A stretch of 64,000 nucleotides of DNA from Methylorubrum suomiense (GCF_022179765.1 NZ_BPRE01000001.1:310001-374000), one strand, 5' to 3'. Positions 9,074 to 17,250 are shown, counted from the first letter of the stretch. Numbers and translations: made by a program. Notes: generated by a model not told the origin, from the letters alone.

Positions 9074-9343
9074 ATGAAGACCTTGATCGCCGCCGCGCTC
9101 GCCGGCAGCCTCGCCCTCTCGCTCGGCGCCTGCAACACGCCTCAGGATCGCGCGCTCGGCGGCGGTGTGCTCGGCGCTGGCCTCGGCGCCGCGGTGGGCG
9201 GCCTCGCCACGGGCCGGGCCGGCGGCGCGCTCGCCGGCGCCGCGATCGGTGGCGCGGGCGGCGCCATCGCCGGTGCCGCCACGGCGCCGCGCTGCCCCTA
9301 CGGCACCTACCGCGACGAGTTCGGCAACGTCTACTGCCGCTGA
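9074..9343 (+). CDS. Small glycine-zipper lipoprotein
   Basis: Predicted outer-membrane-type lipoprotein of 89 residues. MKTLIAAALAGSLALSLGAC is a signal peptide ending in a lipobox (LGA-C), with the lipidated Cys at residue 20. Residues 30-75 are a glycine zipper (repeated GxxxG such as GAGLGAAVGG and GGAGGAIAGA). The C-terminus PYGTYRDEFGNVYCR is typical of small alphaproteobacterial lipoproteins. Start chosen at the signal-peptide ATG. An intrinsic terminator follows at 9368. Confidence 0.85.
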   Translation: MKTLIAAALAGSLALSLGACNTPQDRALGGGVLGAGLGAAVGGLATGRAGGALAGAAIGGAGGAIAGAATAPRCPYGTYRDEFGNVYCR

Positions 9344-9367
9344 TCGCGACACCGGACATGATGGGAG

Positions 9368-9392
9368 GGGCCGGGGCGAGGAGCCCCGGCCC
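9368..9392 (+). terminator. Intrinsic terminator after the glycine-zipper lipoprotein
   Basis: Perfect stem GGGCCGGGGC (9368-9377) with GCCCCGGCCC (9383-9392), loop GAGGA, followed by TTCCTGTTT. Located 25 bases after the stop codon. Confidence 0.8.
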
Positions 9393-9553
9393 TTCCTGTT
9401 TCGTGCAGCCTTGTTCCGGATAGGCTCGTTCCCCTGGGCTTGCACCGCGGGCCGCTTTGCGGCGTTACACTCCGGCGACCGATCCCCGAGGAGCGTCCGA
9501 CCGCCCGTGCCCCGTCCCGCTATCTTCCCAACGCCCGGTGACGAGGCCGGCCG

Positions 9554-10279
9554 ATGAGCGCAGGCATCTGGGGCAAGATCGGCGGAGCCGGGCTCGGCGT
9601 GCTGGTCGGCGGGCCGATCGGCGCGCTCGTGGGTGGCGTGGCCGGTCATTTCCTCGTGGATCGCGAGGGCGCGCCGTTCGGGCCGACGCCGCGGGACGTG
9701 GTGTTCACCACCGGCCTCGTCGCGCTCGCCGCCAAGATGGCGAAATCCGACGGCGTCGTGACCGATTCGGAGGTTCAGGCCTTCGGTCAGGTGATTCAGG
9801 TCGAGCCCGAGGCGCGGGCCGGCGTCGAGCGCCTGTTCGACCTCGCCAAGGCGACGACCGATGGGTTCGAGGCCTATGCCGGCCAGCTTGCCACGACCTT
9901 CGGCGAGGAGCCCGCGCTTCTGGAGGACGTCCTCGACGGCCTGTTCCACATCGCCAAGGCCGATGGAGCGATCCACGAAAAGGAGGAGCGCTATCTGCGC
10001 GCGGTCGCGGGCATCTTCGGCTTCGACGAGGACGGCTTCCGTCGCATCGCCGCGCGCCATGTCCGGCTGTCCGACGACCCCTATCTCGTCCTCGGCCTGG
10101 AGCGATCCGCGGATGACGCGACTCTCAAGGCGCAGTACCGGCGTCTCGTCGCCGAGACTCATCCGGACCGGGCGCTCGCCCGCGGCCTGCCGCCCGAGGC
10201 GGTGGCGATCGCGACGCGACGGCTCGCGGCGATCAACGCGGCCTGGGACCGGATCGGTGCCGAGCGGGGCCTGCGGTGA
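9554..10279 (+). CDS. TerB-like/DnaJ-domain protein (DjlA-like co-chaperone)
   Basis: 241 residues. A Gly-rich N-terminus (GGAGLGVLVGGPIGALVGGVAG, about residues 10-31) resembles a membrane-dipping glycine segment. A TerB-like helical domain follows at about 45-165, then a C-terminal J domain with the HPD motif in AETHPDRALA, which stimulates DnaK-type ATPases. The layout is that of DjlA, a membrane-anchored J protein. Its stop overlaps the next gene's GTG start by three bases, so the two are translationally coupled. Confidence 0.85.
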   Translation: MSAGIWGKIGGAGLGVLVGGPIGALVGGVAGHFLVDREGAPFGPTPRDVVFTTGLVALAAKMAKSDGVVTDSEVQAFGQVIQVEPEARAGVERLFDLAKATTDGFEAYAGQLATTFGEEPALLEDVLDGLFHIAKADGAIHEKEERYLRAVAGIFGFDEDGFRRIAARHVRLSDDPYLVLGLERSADDATLKAQYRRLVAETHPDRALARGLPPEAVAIATRRLAAINAAWDRIGAERGLR

Positions 10280-11025
10280 CCTTTCCCGCCGACGCCCCCG
10301 CCGCCGAGGTCCTGCCCTCGCCCAATCGCGGCCCGCGGATCGCCGCGGGGATCGACATGCTGATCCTGCACTACACGGGCATGCCGACGGCCGAGGGCGC
10401 GCTCGCGCGCCTGCGCGACCCGGAGGCGGAGGTCTCGGCCCATTACCTCGTCTTCGAGGACGGGTGCGTGGTGCAACTCGTGCCGGAGGCCGAGCGGGCT
10501 TGGCATGCCGGGCGGGCGTCCTGGGCGGGGATCGGCGACATCAATTCCCGCTCCGTCGGAATCGAGATCGTCCATCCGGGCCATGACGGCGGCCTGCCGC
10601 CCTATCCGGAGGTGCAGATCGCGGCCGTGACCGCCCTCTGCGCCGACATCCTCGCCCGCCATCCGATCCCGGCGGCGCGGGTGCTGGCCCATTCCGACGT
10701 GGCGCCCGCCCGCAAGGAGGATCCCGGCGAGAATTTCCCCTGGGATCGCCTCGCGGCGGCCGGGATCGGCCATTGGGTGGCGCCGGCCCCGATCCGCGAC
10801 GGACGTTTCTTCGCCATGGGCGAGGCGGGCGAGCCGATCGCGGCGCTCCAGGCGATGTTCGCCCTCTACGGCTACGACCAGCCGGTGACCGGCCGGTTCG
10901 ACGAGGGAATGCGCGCGGTCGTCACCGCCTTCCAGCGCCATTTCCGCCCCGCCCGCGTGGATGGCGTCGCCGATTCCTCGACCATCACGACCCTGCGCGA
11001 CCTGATCGCTGCCCTGCCGGCCTGA
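10276..11025 (+). CDS. N-acetylmuramoyl-L-alanine amidase, AmpD/AmiD family, with peptidoglycan-binding domain
   Basis: Zinc amidase that cuts the MurNAc-L-Ala bond. The amidase_2 domain (about 25-165) has zinc-ligand candidates in ILHYTGM and in LAHSDVAPARKEDPG (H and D with following K). A peptidoglycan-binding helical domain follows (about 185-245). It is 249 residues. The GTG start at 10276 overlaps the upstream TGA (GTGA). No signal peptide was seen, so it may act in cytoplasmic muropeptide recycling, although the added binding domain is more typical of AmiD. Confidence 0.88.
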   Translation: MTFPADAPAAEVLPSPNRGPRIAAGIDMLILHYTGMPTAEGALARLRDPEAEVSAHYLVFEDGCVVQLVPEAERAWHAGRASWAGIGDINSRSVGIEIVHPGHDGGLPPYPEVQIAAVTALCADILARHPIPAARVLAHSDVAPARKEDPGENFPWDRLAAAGIGHWVAPAPIRDGRFFAMGEAGEPIAALQAMFALYGYDQPVTGRFDEGMRAVVTAFQRHFRPARVDGVADSSTITTLRDLIAALPA

Positions 11026-11121
11026 CGGGTTCGGGAGGGAAGCGGGAAAGAAAGAGGATCGGGCGGCGTTTCGTCGCCACCGCCGCGGCGCCGCCGGGGC
11101 CGCCCTATCTGCCGGCCTCCC

Positions 11122-12693
11122 ATGTTCGTGTTCTACTGGATCGTCGGCGTCCTGTTCGGGGCCGTGCTGCTCGCGGCCCTCGCCCGCCGCCTCGGCGCGC
11201 CCTATCCGGCCTTCCTCGCGCTCGGCGGGGCGGGCCTCGCCTTCCTGCCCGGCGTGCCGAATCTCAGCCTCGACCCGGACCTGGCGCTCGCCCTGTTCCT
11301 CGCCCCCGTGCTGATGGATGCGGGCTACGACACCTCCCTGCGCGACCTGATGCGCAACTGGCGCCCCATCGCCGGGCTCGCCATCGGCGCCGTGCTGGTG
11401 ACGACGGCCGCGGTCGCGGCGGTGGCGATCTGGCTCGTACCGGACATGCCGCTGCCCGCCGCGATCGTTCTCGGCGCCATCGTCGCTCCACCGGACGCGG
11501 TGGCGGCCCTGACGGTGCTCGCCCATGTGCCGCTGCCGCACCGGCTCGCCACGATCCTGCGCGGCGAGAGCCTGCTGAACGATGCGGCCTCGCTGTTGAT
11601 CTATCGCCTCGGCGTTGCCGCCGCGATCACCGGCCATTTCTCGCTCGGCGAGGTGGCGCCCGCCTTCCTGCTCAGCGTCGTCGGCGCCCTGATCGCCGGG
11701 CCGCTCGCGGCCCTCGTCTACCTGCGCGTGCTGCGCCGCTTCGCCGATGCGCCGAGCACCATCGTGCTCCAGTTCGTCGTCACCTTCGGTCTCTGGATCG
11801 CCGCCGAGGAGATCGAGCTGTCCGGCGTCCTCACCGTCGTGAGCTTCGCGATCACGGTGGCCCGGCGCGCCCCGGACCAGACCGCCCCGCGCCAGCGGGT
11901 GATCTCGAACGCAGTATGGGAGACGGTGATCTTCGTCCTCAACGTGCTGGCCTTCGTGCTGATCGGCAACCAGATCGGGCCGATCCTGGAGCGGTTGAGC
12001 GCGGCGCAGGAATTCTCCTACCTGCTGGTGGCGGCGGGCATCCTCGTCACCGTGATGGTCGTGCGCATCGCCTGGGTGCTGCCGGCCAGCGGCATCCGGC
12101 GGATGCGGTTCGGGGAGCCCGGCGCGGGGAAGGATGAAGCACGGGCCGATCTCGGAATGGGCGCGGGCTTCGCCGTGTCATGGGCCGGGATGCGGGGTCT
12201 CGTCACCGTCGCCGCCGCCCTGGCCTTGCCCGAGGGCGGGCCGGGGGGCGGCGGGTTCCCCCATCGGGACCTCATCGTGCTCACCGCCTTCTGCGTCGTG
12301 CTGGGTACCCTCGTGTTCCAAGGGCTGACCCTGCGCCCGTTGCTGCAGCGACTCGGGCTGGAGGATGCGGATCCGGTCGGGCGCGAGGTCGGGCGGGCCC
12401 GGGCCGAGGCCTACGGCGCCGCGGTCGAGACCCTGAAGAACGACACCTCCGAGGCCGCCGACGCCCTGCGCCGGGAGTTCCACGCCGTGCTGGCCCAGGC
12501 CGAGGCCCATGAGGAGGGCCTCGCCCCCGAAAGTCTCCCGGCCGACGAGCCGCGCCGCCGGGCCGTGCATGCCGCCCGCGATCGCATCCTGGCGATGCGC
12601 CGCGACGGACGGATCGGCGACGACGCCTTCTCCGTGCTGGAAGAGGAACTCGATTGGGCCGAACTCAACGCCACGCCGCGGGCGGAGGCGTGA
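11122..12693 (+). CDS. CPA1-family Na+/H+ (monovalent cation/proton) antiporter
   Basis: Inner-membrane antiporter of 523 residues. About a dozen hydrophobic segments occupy residues 1-410. The family signature is in helix 5 (GAIVAPPDAVAAL) with the ion-binding Asp, plus GESLLNDAASLLIY. A roughly 100-residue cytoplasmic C-terminal domain is charged and helical. Homologues are annotated NhaP or YjcE; the transported ion cannot be told from sequence. ATG 11122 is 96 bases after the amidase stop. Confidence 0.88.
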   Translation: MFVFYWIVGVLFGAVLLAALARRLGAPYPAFLALGGAGLAFLPGVPNLSLDPDLALALFLAPVLMDAGYDTSLRDLMRNWRPIAGLAIGAVLVTTAAVAAVAIWLVPDMPLPAAIVLGAIVAPPDAVAALTVLAHVPLPHRLATILRGESLLNDAASLLIYRLGVAAAITGHFSLGEVAPAFLLSVVGALIAGPLAALVYLRVLRRFADAPSTIVLQFVVTFGLWIAAEEIELSGVLTVVSFAITVARRAPDQTAPRQRVISNAVWETVIFVLNVLAFVLIGNQIGPILERLSAAQEFSYLLVAAGILVTVMVVRIAWVLPASGIRRMRFGEPGAGKDEARADLGMGAGFAVSWAGMRGLVTVAAALALPEGGPGGGGFPHRDLIVLTAFCVVLGTLVFQGLTLRPLLQRLGLEDADPVGREVGRARAEAYGAAVETLKNDTSEAADALRREFHAVLAQAEAHEEGLAPESLPADEPRRRAVHAARDRILAMRRDGRIGDDAFSVLEEELDWAELNATPRAEA

Positions 12694-13243
12694 GGGGCGT
12701 TTCGGCGCGACCCGCGGGAGGGACATCCGTCACCGCCGGCGCGTCGTCGCGGGCCATGACGGGATCGCGCGTCTTGGCGGCGCGCAGCGCGACGATCTCA
12801 TGCTCAGCATGACAACCGCTCCCGTAGCTCGCGATCACTACGCCCTGTCATCAGAGATTGTTCTGTATTCGGATCGATGATTTCTGATTGATCCAATCGA
12901 ATTTTTGCATCGATGGGATGCATGTTCCGCACATATGTTTCGTCTCATTGCTCAATGCTAACATCGCCACTTAACACAGATTATGATCATTGCAGTATTT
13001 CGATATCTCACAATACAATTTCAAGTTGGTCAAATCCTCATCCACCCATGAGACGCATTTCGGCCAAAAAGATTTGTTTGACCTACGATTGTCGATGTCG
13101 ATATTGGAAGGATTGCAGGGAACTGGCCGCGCCCCGACTCGGAATTTTCATTTTTATACGGATGTTACCGATGATCTGGTGGACCCCGCACGAACGGGAG
13201 CGTCCTTTCGGACGGCGCCCCCGCCGCGAGAGCGTGTGAGGGA
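12694..13243. other. Gene-poor A+T-rich intergenic stretch
   Basis: 550 bases without a convincing gene. The central part is strikingly A+T-rich: hand counting gives about 42% G+C for 12901-12960 and about 33% for 12961-13020, against about 70% in the flanks. A TTG-initiated frame (12990-13247) is open but has no recognisable start signal. Its in-frame stretch RNFHFYTDVTDDLVD, from about 13140, faintly resembles the N-terminus of DUF6894-type proteins. It may be a decayed gene, an acquired fragment or a regulatory region for the small gene at 13244. Confidence 0.5.
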
Positions 13244-13402
13244 ATGATCGTGGCTTCTCTCGTCTGCCTCGTTGCCGGAGCCTTTCTGGCCGGCATCGCC
13301 CATCGCTTCGATGAACACGTGTCGATCGCCGAATCCATCGCTGGTGGATTGTTGATCCTCGGTCTCGCCTTGATCGGCAGCGGCTTGCCGATCTTTCGCT
13401 AG
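13244..13402 (+). CDS. Small two-helix membrane protein (52 residues)
   Basis: Function unknown. It starts MIVASLVCLVAGAFLAG, a first hydrophobic helix (residues 2-18), then a polar link HRFDEHVSIAES, then a second helix GGLLILGLALIGSG ending PIFR. ATG 13244 is preceded by GTGAGGGA, a usable ribosome site. G+C and codon use match the genome, unlike the A+T-rich segment just upstream. A 10-bp hairpin begins four bases after the stop. Two-helix proteins this short are often stress or complex-modulating proteins. Confidence 0.6.
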   Translation: MIVASLVCLVAGAFLAGIAHRFDEHVSIAESIAGGLLILGLALIGSGLPIFR

Positions 13403-13405
13403 AGG

Positions 13406-13442
13406 ATCGGCCCGAGAGGCGGACGCCGACTTTCGGGCCGAT
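13406..13442 (+). terminator. Hairpin directly after the small membrane-protein gene
   Basis: ATCGGCCCGA (13406-13415) pairs exactly with TCGGGCCGAT (13433-13442) across a 17-base loop. There is no T-run, so it may be a Rho-dependent end or an mRNA-stabilising hairpin. Confidence 0.45.
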
Positions 13443-13649
13443 GCGGTCCGAGAGGCGAGGGAATCATCCTGGACCTGAAATCCGCCAGCACGCTTCGCGA
13501 GAGCCGATGCGGCGAGACCGGGGGGCACGGAAGCGGGCCCCGCGTCATCGGACCGAGCGTGGTCACGCGGCGCGATCCGACGGGAAGCGAAGGGCGCTCG
13601 AAGAGGCTGTGGTCGGCACCGAGTCCCAGGGCGCGTTCCGCCGGACGTC

Positions 13650-14609
13650 TCAGGCGACGAGGCGGCGGGCCGCGAGGCGAGTCTCGATGGCGTCCCAGAT
13701 CGGCCCCGCGAGGTCCGGCCCGCCGAGTCGCTTGATCGTGCGCACGCCCGTCGGCGACGTGACGTTGATCTCGGTGAGATGCCCGTCGATCACGTCGATG
13801 CCGACGAGGATCAGGCCGCGCCGCCGCAGCTCCGGGCCGATCATCGCGCAGATCTCGCGCTCGCGCTCCGTCAGGTCGGAGGCGCCGGCCGCGCCGCCAC
13901 GCACCATGTTCGAACGGATGTCGCCCTTCGCCGGCACCCGGTTGATCGCGCCCATGGGCTCGCCCTCGACGAGGATGATGCGCTTGTCGCCCTCGGTGAT
14001 CTTCTCGAGGAAGCGCTGCACGACCCATTGCTCCCGGAAGGTCGCGGCGAACAGGTCGAACATCGAGCCGAAATTCGGATCCTCCTCGGAGACCCGGAAC
14101 ACCGCCGCACCGCCATGGCCGTGGAGCGGTTTCATCGCGATGGTGCCGTGCTCGGCCCGGAACGCCTCGATCTCCGCGCGGTCGCGGGAGATCAAGGTCG
14201 GCGGCATGAGGTCGGGAAAGTCGAGGACGAACAGCTTCTCCGGCGCGTTCCGGACTTCCGCCGGATCGTTCACCACCAGCGTGCGGGAGGCGATCTTCTC
14301 CAGCATGTGGGTGGCGGTGACGTAGGCCATGTCGAAGGGCGGGTCCTGACGCATCAGCACCACATCGACCTCGGCGAGGTCGATCCGCTCCGGCGGGCGC
14401 AGCGTGGCGTGCGCCCCCTCAACATCCTGCACCGTCACGGGCGCCGCATGGGCGGTCACGCGCCGCCCCTGAAGCGAGAGCCGGTCGGGCGTGTAGGTGT
14501 AGAGGGTATGGCCGCGCCGCTGGGCCTCCAGCATCAGGCCGAACGTCGTGTCGCCCGCGATGCGGATCGACTGGATCGGGTCCATCTGGACCGCGACGGT
14601 CAACGCCAT
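13650..14609 (-). CDS. gshB: Glutathione synthetase
   Basis: ATP-grasp enzyme joining gamma-glutamylcysteine and glycine. It is 319 residues, as usual for bacterial GshB. It begins LTVAVQMDPIQSI and carries LMRQDPPFDMAYVTATH, the nucleotide-binding MKPLHGHGGAAVF loop, and the C-terminal metal and substrate region INVTSPTGVRTIKRLGG. Start at ATG 14609. Cytoplasmic. The next gene on this strand starts at 14998 but ends at 14660, 50 bases upstream, so cotranscription is possible. Confidence 0.96.
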   Translation of the reverse strand: MALTVAVQMDPIQSIRIAGDTTFGLMLEAQRRGHTLYTYTPDRLSLQGRRVTAHAAPVTVQDVEGAHATLRPPERIDLAEVDVVLMRQDPPFDMAYVTATHMLEKIASRTLVVNDPAEVRNAPEKLFVLDFPDLMPPTLISRDRAEIEAFRAEHGTIAMKPLHGHGGAAVFRVSEEDPNFGSMFDLFAATFREQWVVQRFLEKITEGDKRIILVEGEPMGAINRVPAKGDIRSNMVRGGAAGASDLTEREREICAMIGPELRRRGLILVGIDVIDGHLTEINVTSPTGVRTIKRLGGPDLAGPIWDAIETRLAARRLVA

Positions 14610-14659
14610 GCTCGTCCCCGCGTCTTCATCCCGCCGCCCGCCTCACGCCTACCGGGTGA

Positions 14660-14998
14660 TCAGTCGTCCGCCTGTCCGGCGCCCTTGGTCCGCCCGCTGC
14701 GCTGCGAGCCACCGCCCGTGCGCTTGTCGTAATCGGTAATGGCCGAACGGCATTCCGGCGAGAGGCGCGAGCGGTTGCGGGTCATGCAGGCTTCGGCGTC
14801 CGCAGAGTTCGGATCGACGCCCGCGCAGAGGCGGAAGTAATCGTTGGCGCAGCCGAGCTGCAGCCCCTGGTCTTCGCGCTGGGCCTGGGCCGGAGTGACG
14901 GCCAGGGCCACGAGGGCGAGGGGGGCGAATCGCAGAGCCACCGACAATCCCCGCAGCGTACGGGATCGTCTGCCAAGTCGTGAGAAGTCCGGACGCAT
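14660..14998 (-). CDS. Small exported cysteine-containing protein of unknown function
   Basis: Not recognised as a named family. It is 112 residues from ATG 14998, which has an AAGGACAAGGCAGG ribosome site. A basic N-terminus and hydrophobic stretch (FAPLALVALAVTPAQAQ) form a signal peptide, cut after about residue 40. The mature part has three Cys in CANDYFRLC and ACMTRNRS, plus a fourth in LSPECRSAI, a pattern resembling Cys-rich repeats of secreted alphaproteobacterial proteins. The C-terminus is basic and Gly/Ser-rich. It may share a transcript with gshB. Confidence 0.75.
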   Translation of the reverse strand: MRPDFSRLGRRSRTLRGLSVALRFAPLALVALAVTPAQAQREDQGLQLGCANDYFRLCAGVDPNSADAEACMTRNRSRLSPECRSAITDYDKRTGGGSQRSGRTKGAGQADD

Positions 14999-15151
14999 CC
15001 TGCCTTGTCCTTCGCTCGATCGAGAGGGGCTCACGACCCCGCATATCGGTCATCCCGCCGCGTTAGCAAGCGCAGCATCGGCCCCCCGGCGCCGTCCTGC
15101 CCCGCTTCCGCCGAACGGTGATCGACCCACCGCGACGGCGATCCGCCCACG

Positions 15152-15185
15152 AAAAAAGGCCCCGCAGCGGATCGCGCGCGGGGCC
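15152..15185 (-). terminator. Strong intrinsic terminator, minus strand
   Basis: GGCCCCGC at 15158-15165 pairs with GCGGGGCC at 15178-15185, with a 12-base loop. On the minus strand it is followed by six T (15152-15157 are AAAAAA on the plus strand). No gene stop lies shortly upstream on that strand. Confidence 0.8.
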
Positions 15186-15310
15186 GAAGTCGAAGGGAGG
15201 ATAAGCCCGCCATGGGCACGGACCTCGAAGCAAGGAGCAGGCCGGTGTCGCGCGGATGCCACCTGCGACGCCTCGCCGCTGCCGCCGGCGCGGATGAGAC
15301 GCCTCGGGCC
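15152..15310 (-). ncRNA. Candidate small RNA or leader on the minus strand (5' end unknown)
   Basis: A textbook intrinsic terminator on the minus strand ends at 15152, yet no minus-strand gene lies upstream of it. The RNA would contain UCCUCCC (complement of 15195-15201) and CUCCUUG (complement of 15231-15237), Shine-Dalgarno-complementary motifs seen in alphaproteobacterial regulatory RNAs, and a GCCC/GGGC mini-hairpin (15205-15217). It could also be an attenuated leader for the exported-protein gene starting at 14998. An alternative reading exists: on the plus strand GGGAGG precedes an ATG at 15212 (44 codons to 15346). The 5' boundary is a guess. Confidence 0.35.
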
Positions 15311-15471
15311 GGCCAGCGAAACATTCCGTTAACCACGTCGTGGTGAGCTTGCGTCGAAAGCCCGGCCGGACGGACCAGCCCGTCCACGGTGGCCGTGCCG
15401 CACCCTGTCCGACCCGTCGCGGCGGGCCGGGGCGGGCGGACGCCGACTTCACAGCATGACGGGACAGGCTC

Positions 15472-15672
15472 ATGACGCCTTCAATCCAACGACCTTCGAC
15501 CGCCGGCCGCGAGCGCAGCGCGGCGGTGATCCCCTTCGCCGCAGCCGCGACGCGGCGTCCCCGGCGCGAGGACGATGCCCCCCGCGGCCAGATCCTGCTC
15601 TTCACGGGCGTGCGCTACGAGAGGCTGCCGGACGCGGACGCCCCGGCGGTCCCGCAGCGCCGCCGCTCGTGA
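15472..15672 (+). CDS. Small conserved hypothetical protein coupled to a lipoprotein gene
   Basis: 66 residues with no assigned function. The N-terminal half is basic and Ala/Arg-rich and the C-terminus holds GQILLFTGVRYERLPD, a motif that recurs in short Rhizobiales hypothetical proteins as I recall them. Its TGA stop overlaps the GTG start of the next gene in a GTGA arrangement, which supports real translation. No transmembrane helix or Cys was seen. Confidence 0.6.
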   Translation: MTPSIQRPSTAGRERSAAVIPFAAAATRRPRREDDAPRGQILLFTGVRYERLPDADAPAVPQRRRS

Positions 15673-16457
15673 TCCACGAGGGCGGACCCCGTTTTCTCGC
15701 CGCGCTGCTCGCGGCCTCGCTCGCCGCCTGCGCCCAGGAGGGCGATTTCGGGCGGCCGTCCAAGAGCGCGTGGAACGGCCTCGTCGAGACCACCGGCGCG
15801 ATCGCGGCCCGCGAGCGCGGTCTTCAGGTCTCCCGCTCGCCGCTGACCGACGACGAGGAAATCCTCCGTGATCGGGCGTGGCGCTTCCTGATGCCGGCGC
15901 AGGGGCGCGCGGCGTTCGAGGATGCTCTGGCCAATCTCACCCGCATGCGGGCGCTTCCGACCGCGTGGCGCTCCGACGACTTGGCGTCCTACCACGACGG
16001 CCTGCTCGGCGAGGGGTTTCGCTCTCCCTACTCCCGCTACCGCCGCCTGTCCGAGGACGCCACCGCCGATGGTCGGCTGATTCCCTCCTTCACGTCCATC
16101 GCCGCCCGCGTGTTCGAGGCGGACACGATGCGCCTGCGGGCGCTGCCGCTCGCTCGGAGCCTCGACGAGGAGGATCTGCGCCAGGCCGCGATCCGGGTCG
16201 CCGAGAACCGCTGCCTCGTCGCCTGGGTGCGCCTGGAGACCGGGCTCCGCATCGCGCGCTACCGCTATGCCCTTGAGCATTTTCTGGTCGAGATGCCCGG
16301 CCGAGAGGCGGTGCCCGCCGAACAGGCCCTGGCCTTCCTCGAAGGCCGCCGTGGCCTGCTCGACCCGCTGCTGCCGCGGGAGGCCGCCGAGCGCTGCGGG
16401 CTCGTCGAAGGCGCCGCGCCGGTGGCCCTGGCTCCGCCGGTCGTGGCCAAGTATTAG
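15669..16457 (+). CDS. Hypothetical lipoprotein
   Basis: 262 residues. The GTG start (15669) overlaps the upstream stop. The N-terminus FLAALLAASLAACAQEGDFG is a lipoprotein signal with lipobox LAAC (Cys about residue 21). The rest is helical and Arg/Leu/Ala-rich without a recognised domain; a conserved-looking CLVAWVRLETGLRIARYRY stretch lies near residue 180. The frame is open further upstream, but the lipobox and overlap fix this start. RNase HI begins 31 bases downstream. Function unknown. Confidence 0.7.
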   Translation: MIHEGGPRFLAALLAASLAACAQEGDFGRPSKSAWNGLVETTGAIAARERGLQVSRSPLTDDEEILRDRAWRFLMPAQGRAAFEDALANLTRMRALPTAWRSDDLASYHDGLLGEGFRSPYSRYRRLSEDATADGRLIPSFTSIAARVFEADTMRLRALPLARSLDEEDLRQAAIRVAENRCLVAWVRLETGLRIARYRYALEHFLVEMPGREAVPAEQALAFLEGRRGLLDPLLPREAAERCGLVEGAAPVALAPPVVAKY

Positions 16458-16488
16458 GCCGTCCCGAGCCCGAAGCACCCAGGACCCC

Positions 16489-17241
16489 ATGCGAACCATC
16501 GTCTACGCGGATGGCGGCTGCGACCCCAATCCCGGCCCCGGCGGCTGGGGCGTCGTGATCCAGGACCCCGCCGGCACGGTCGAGCTGTGCGGGGGCGAGC
16601 GCGCCACCACCAACAACCGCATGGAACTGACCGCCGCGATCAGCGCGCTGGAGCATTTCCCCGCGGGCGCGCAGATCGAGATGCGCTGCGACAGCCAGTA
16701 CGTGGTGAAGTCCGTCACCGAGTGGATGCGTGGCTGGAAGGCCCGCGGCTGGCGCACCGCCACCGGGCCGGTGAAGAACATCGACCTGATGCAGCGCCTC
16801 GATGCGCTCGCCGCCGCCCGCGACATCTGCTGGACCTGGGTGCGGGGCCATGCCGGCGAGGCGGGCAACGAGCGCGCCGACCGCCTCGCCGCGCAGGGGC
16901 GCCGCGAGGCGCTGCTGGGCATCACGGGCACGTCGTCCGCCGCCACCACCGCGGCGTCCGCGGCCGCATCCTCCTCGGTCGCCGCTTCCGCGACCAGCGA
17001 GGCTTCGGCCTCCGCCACGATGCCCGTCTCGGCGCCGCCGAGCTCGGCTCAGGCCAAGGTCGAGGCCAAGACCAGTCCGGTCCAGCTCCCCTCCGATCTC
17101 GTCGGGGCCCTGTCCCGCGCCGCCGCCCGGGCCGACACGACGCCCCAGGCGCTCCTGGAAGAGGCCGTGCGGCTCGCCCTCGACCTCGGCCCCGCCGGCA
17201 TCGCCCGCGTGCGGGCGGAGTGTTCGCGAAAAGCCTCCTGA
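16489..17241 (+). CDS. rnhA: Ribonuclease HI with an added C-terminal region
   Basis: Cleaves RNA in RNA-DNA hybrids. Residues 1 to about 140 are the RNase HI fold with catalytic Asp8 (YADGGCDPNPG), Glu46 (NNRMELTA), Asp68 (RCDSQYV) and Asp131 (GHAGEAGNERAD). Bacterial RNase HI is normally near 150 residues; this one is 250. The extra part is an Ala/Ser/Thr-rich linker (about 145-200) and a short helical end (LPSDLVGALSRAAARAD and onward) that looks like a ribbon-helix-helix or dimerisation helix. ATG 16489 matches the family start. The glycosylase gene follows 9 bases later. Confidence 0.94.
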   Translation: MRTIVYADGGCDPNPGPGGWGVVIQDPAGTVELCGGERATTNNRMELTAAISALEHFPAGAQIEMRCDSQYVVKSVTEWMRGWKARGWRTATGPVKNIDLMQRLDALAAARDICWTWVRGHAGEAGNERADRLAAQGRREALLGITGTSSAATTAASAAASSSVAASATSEASASATMPVSAPPSSAQAKVEAKTSPVQLPSDLVGALSRAAARADTTPQALLEEAVRLALDLGPAGIARVRAECSRKAS

Positions 17242-17250
17242 GGGCGCCGG

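Noticed and set aside
12913..13239. 108-codon frame in the A+T-rich stretch
   Set aside because: No ribosome site or similarity; it runs across the composition change, so it looks accidental.
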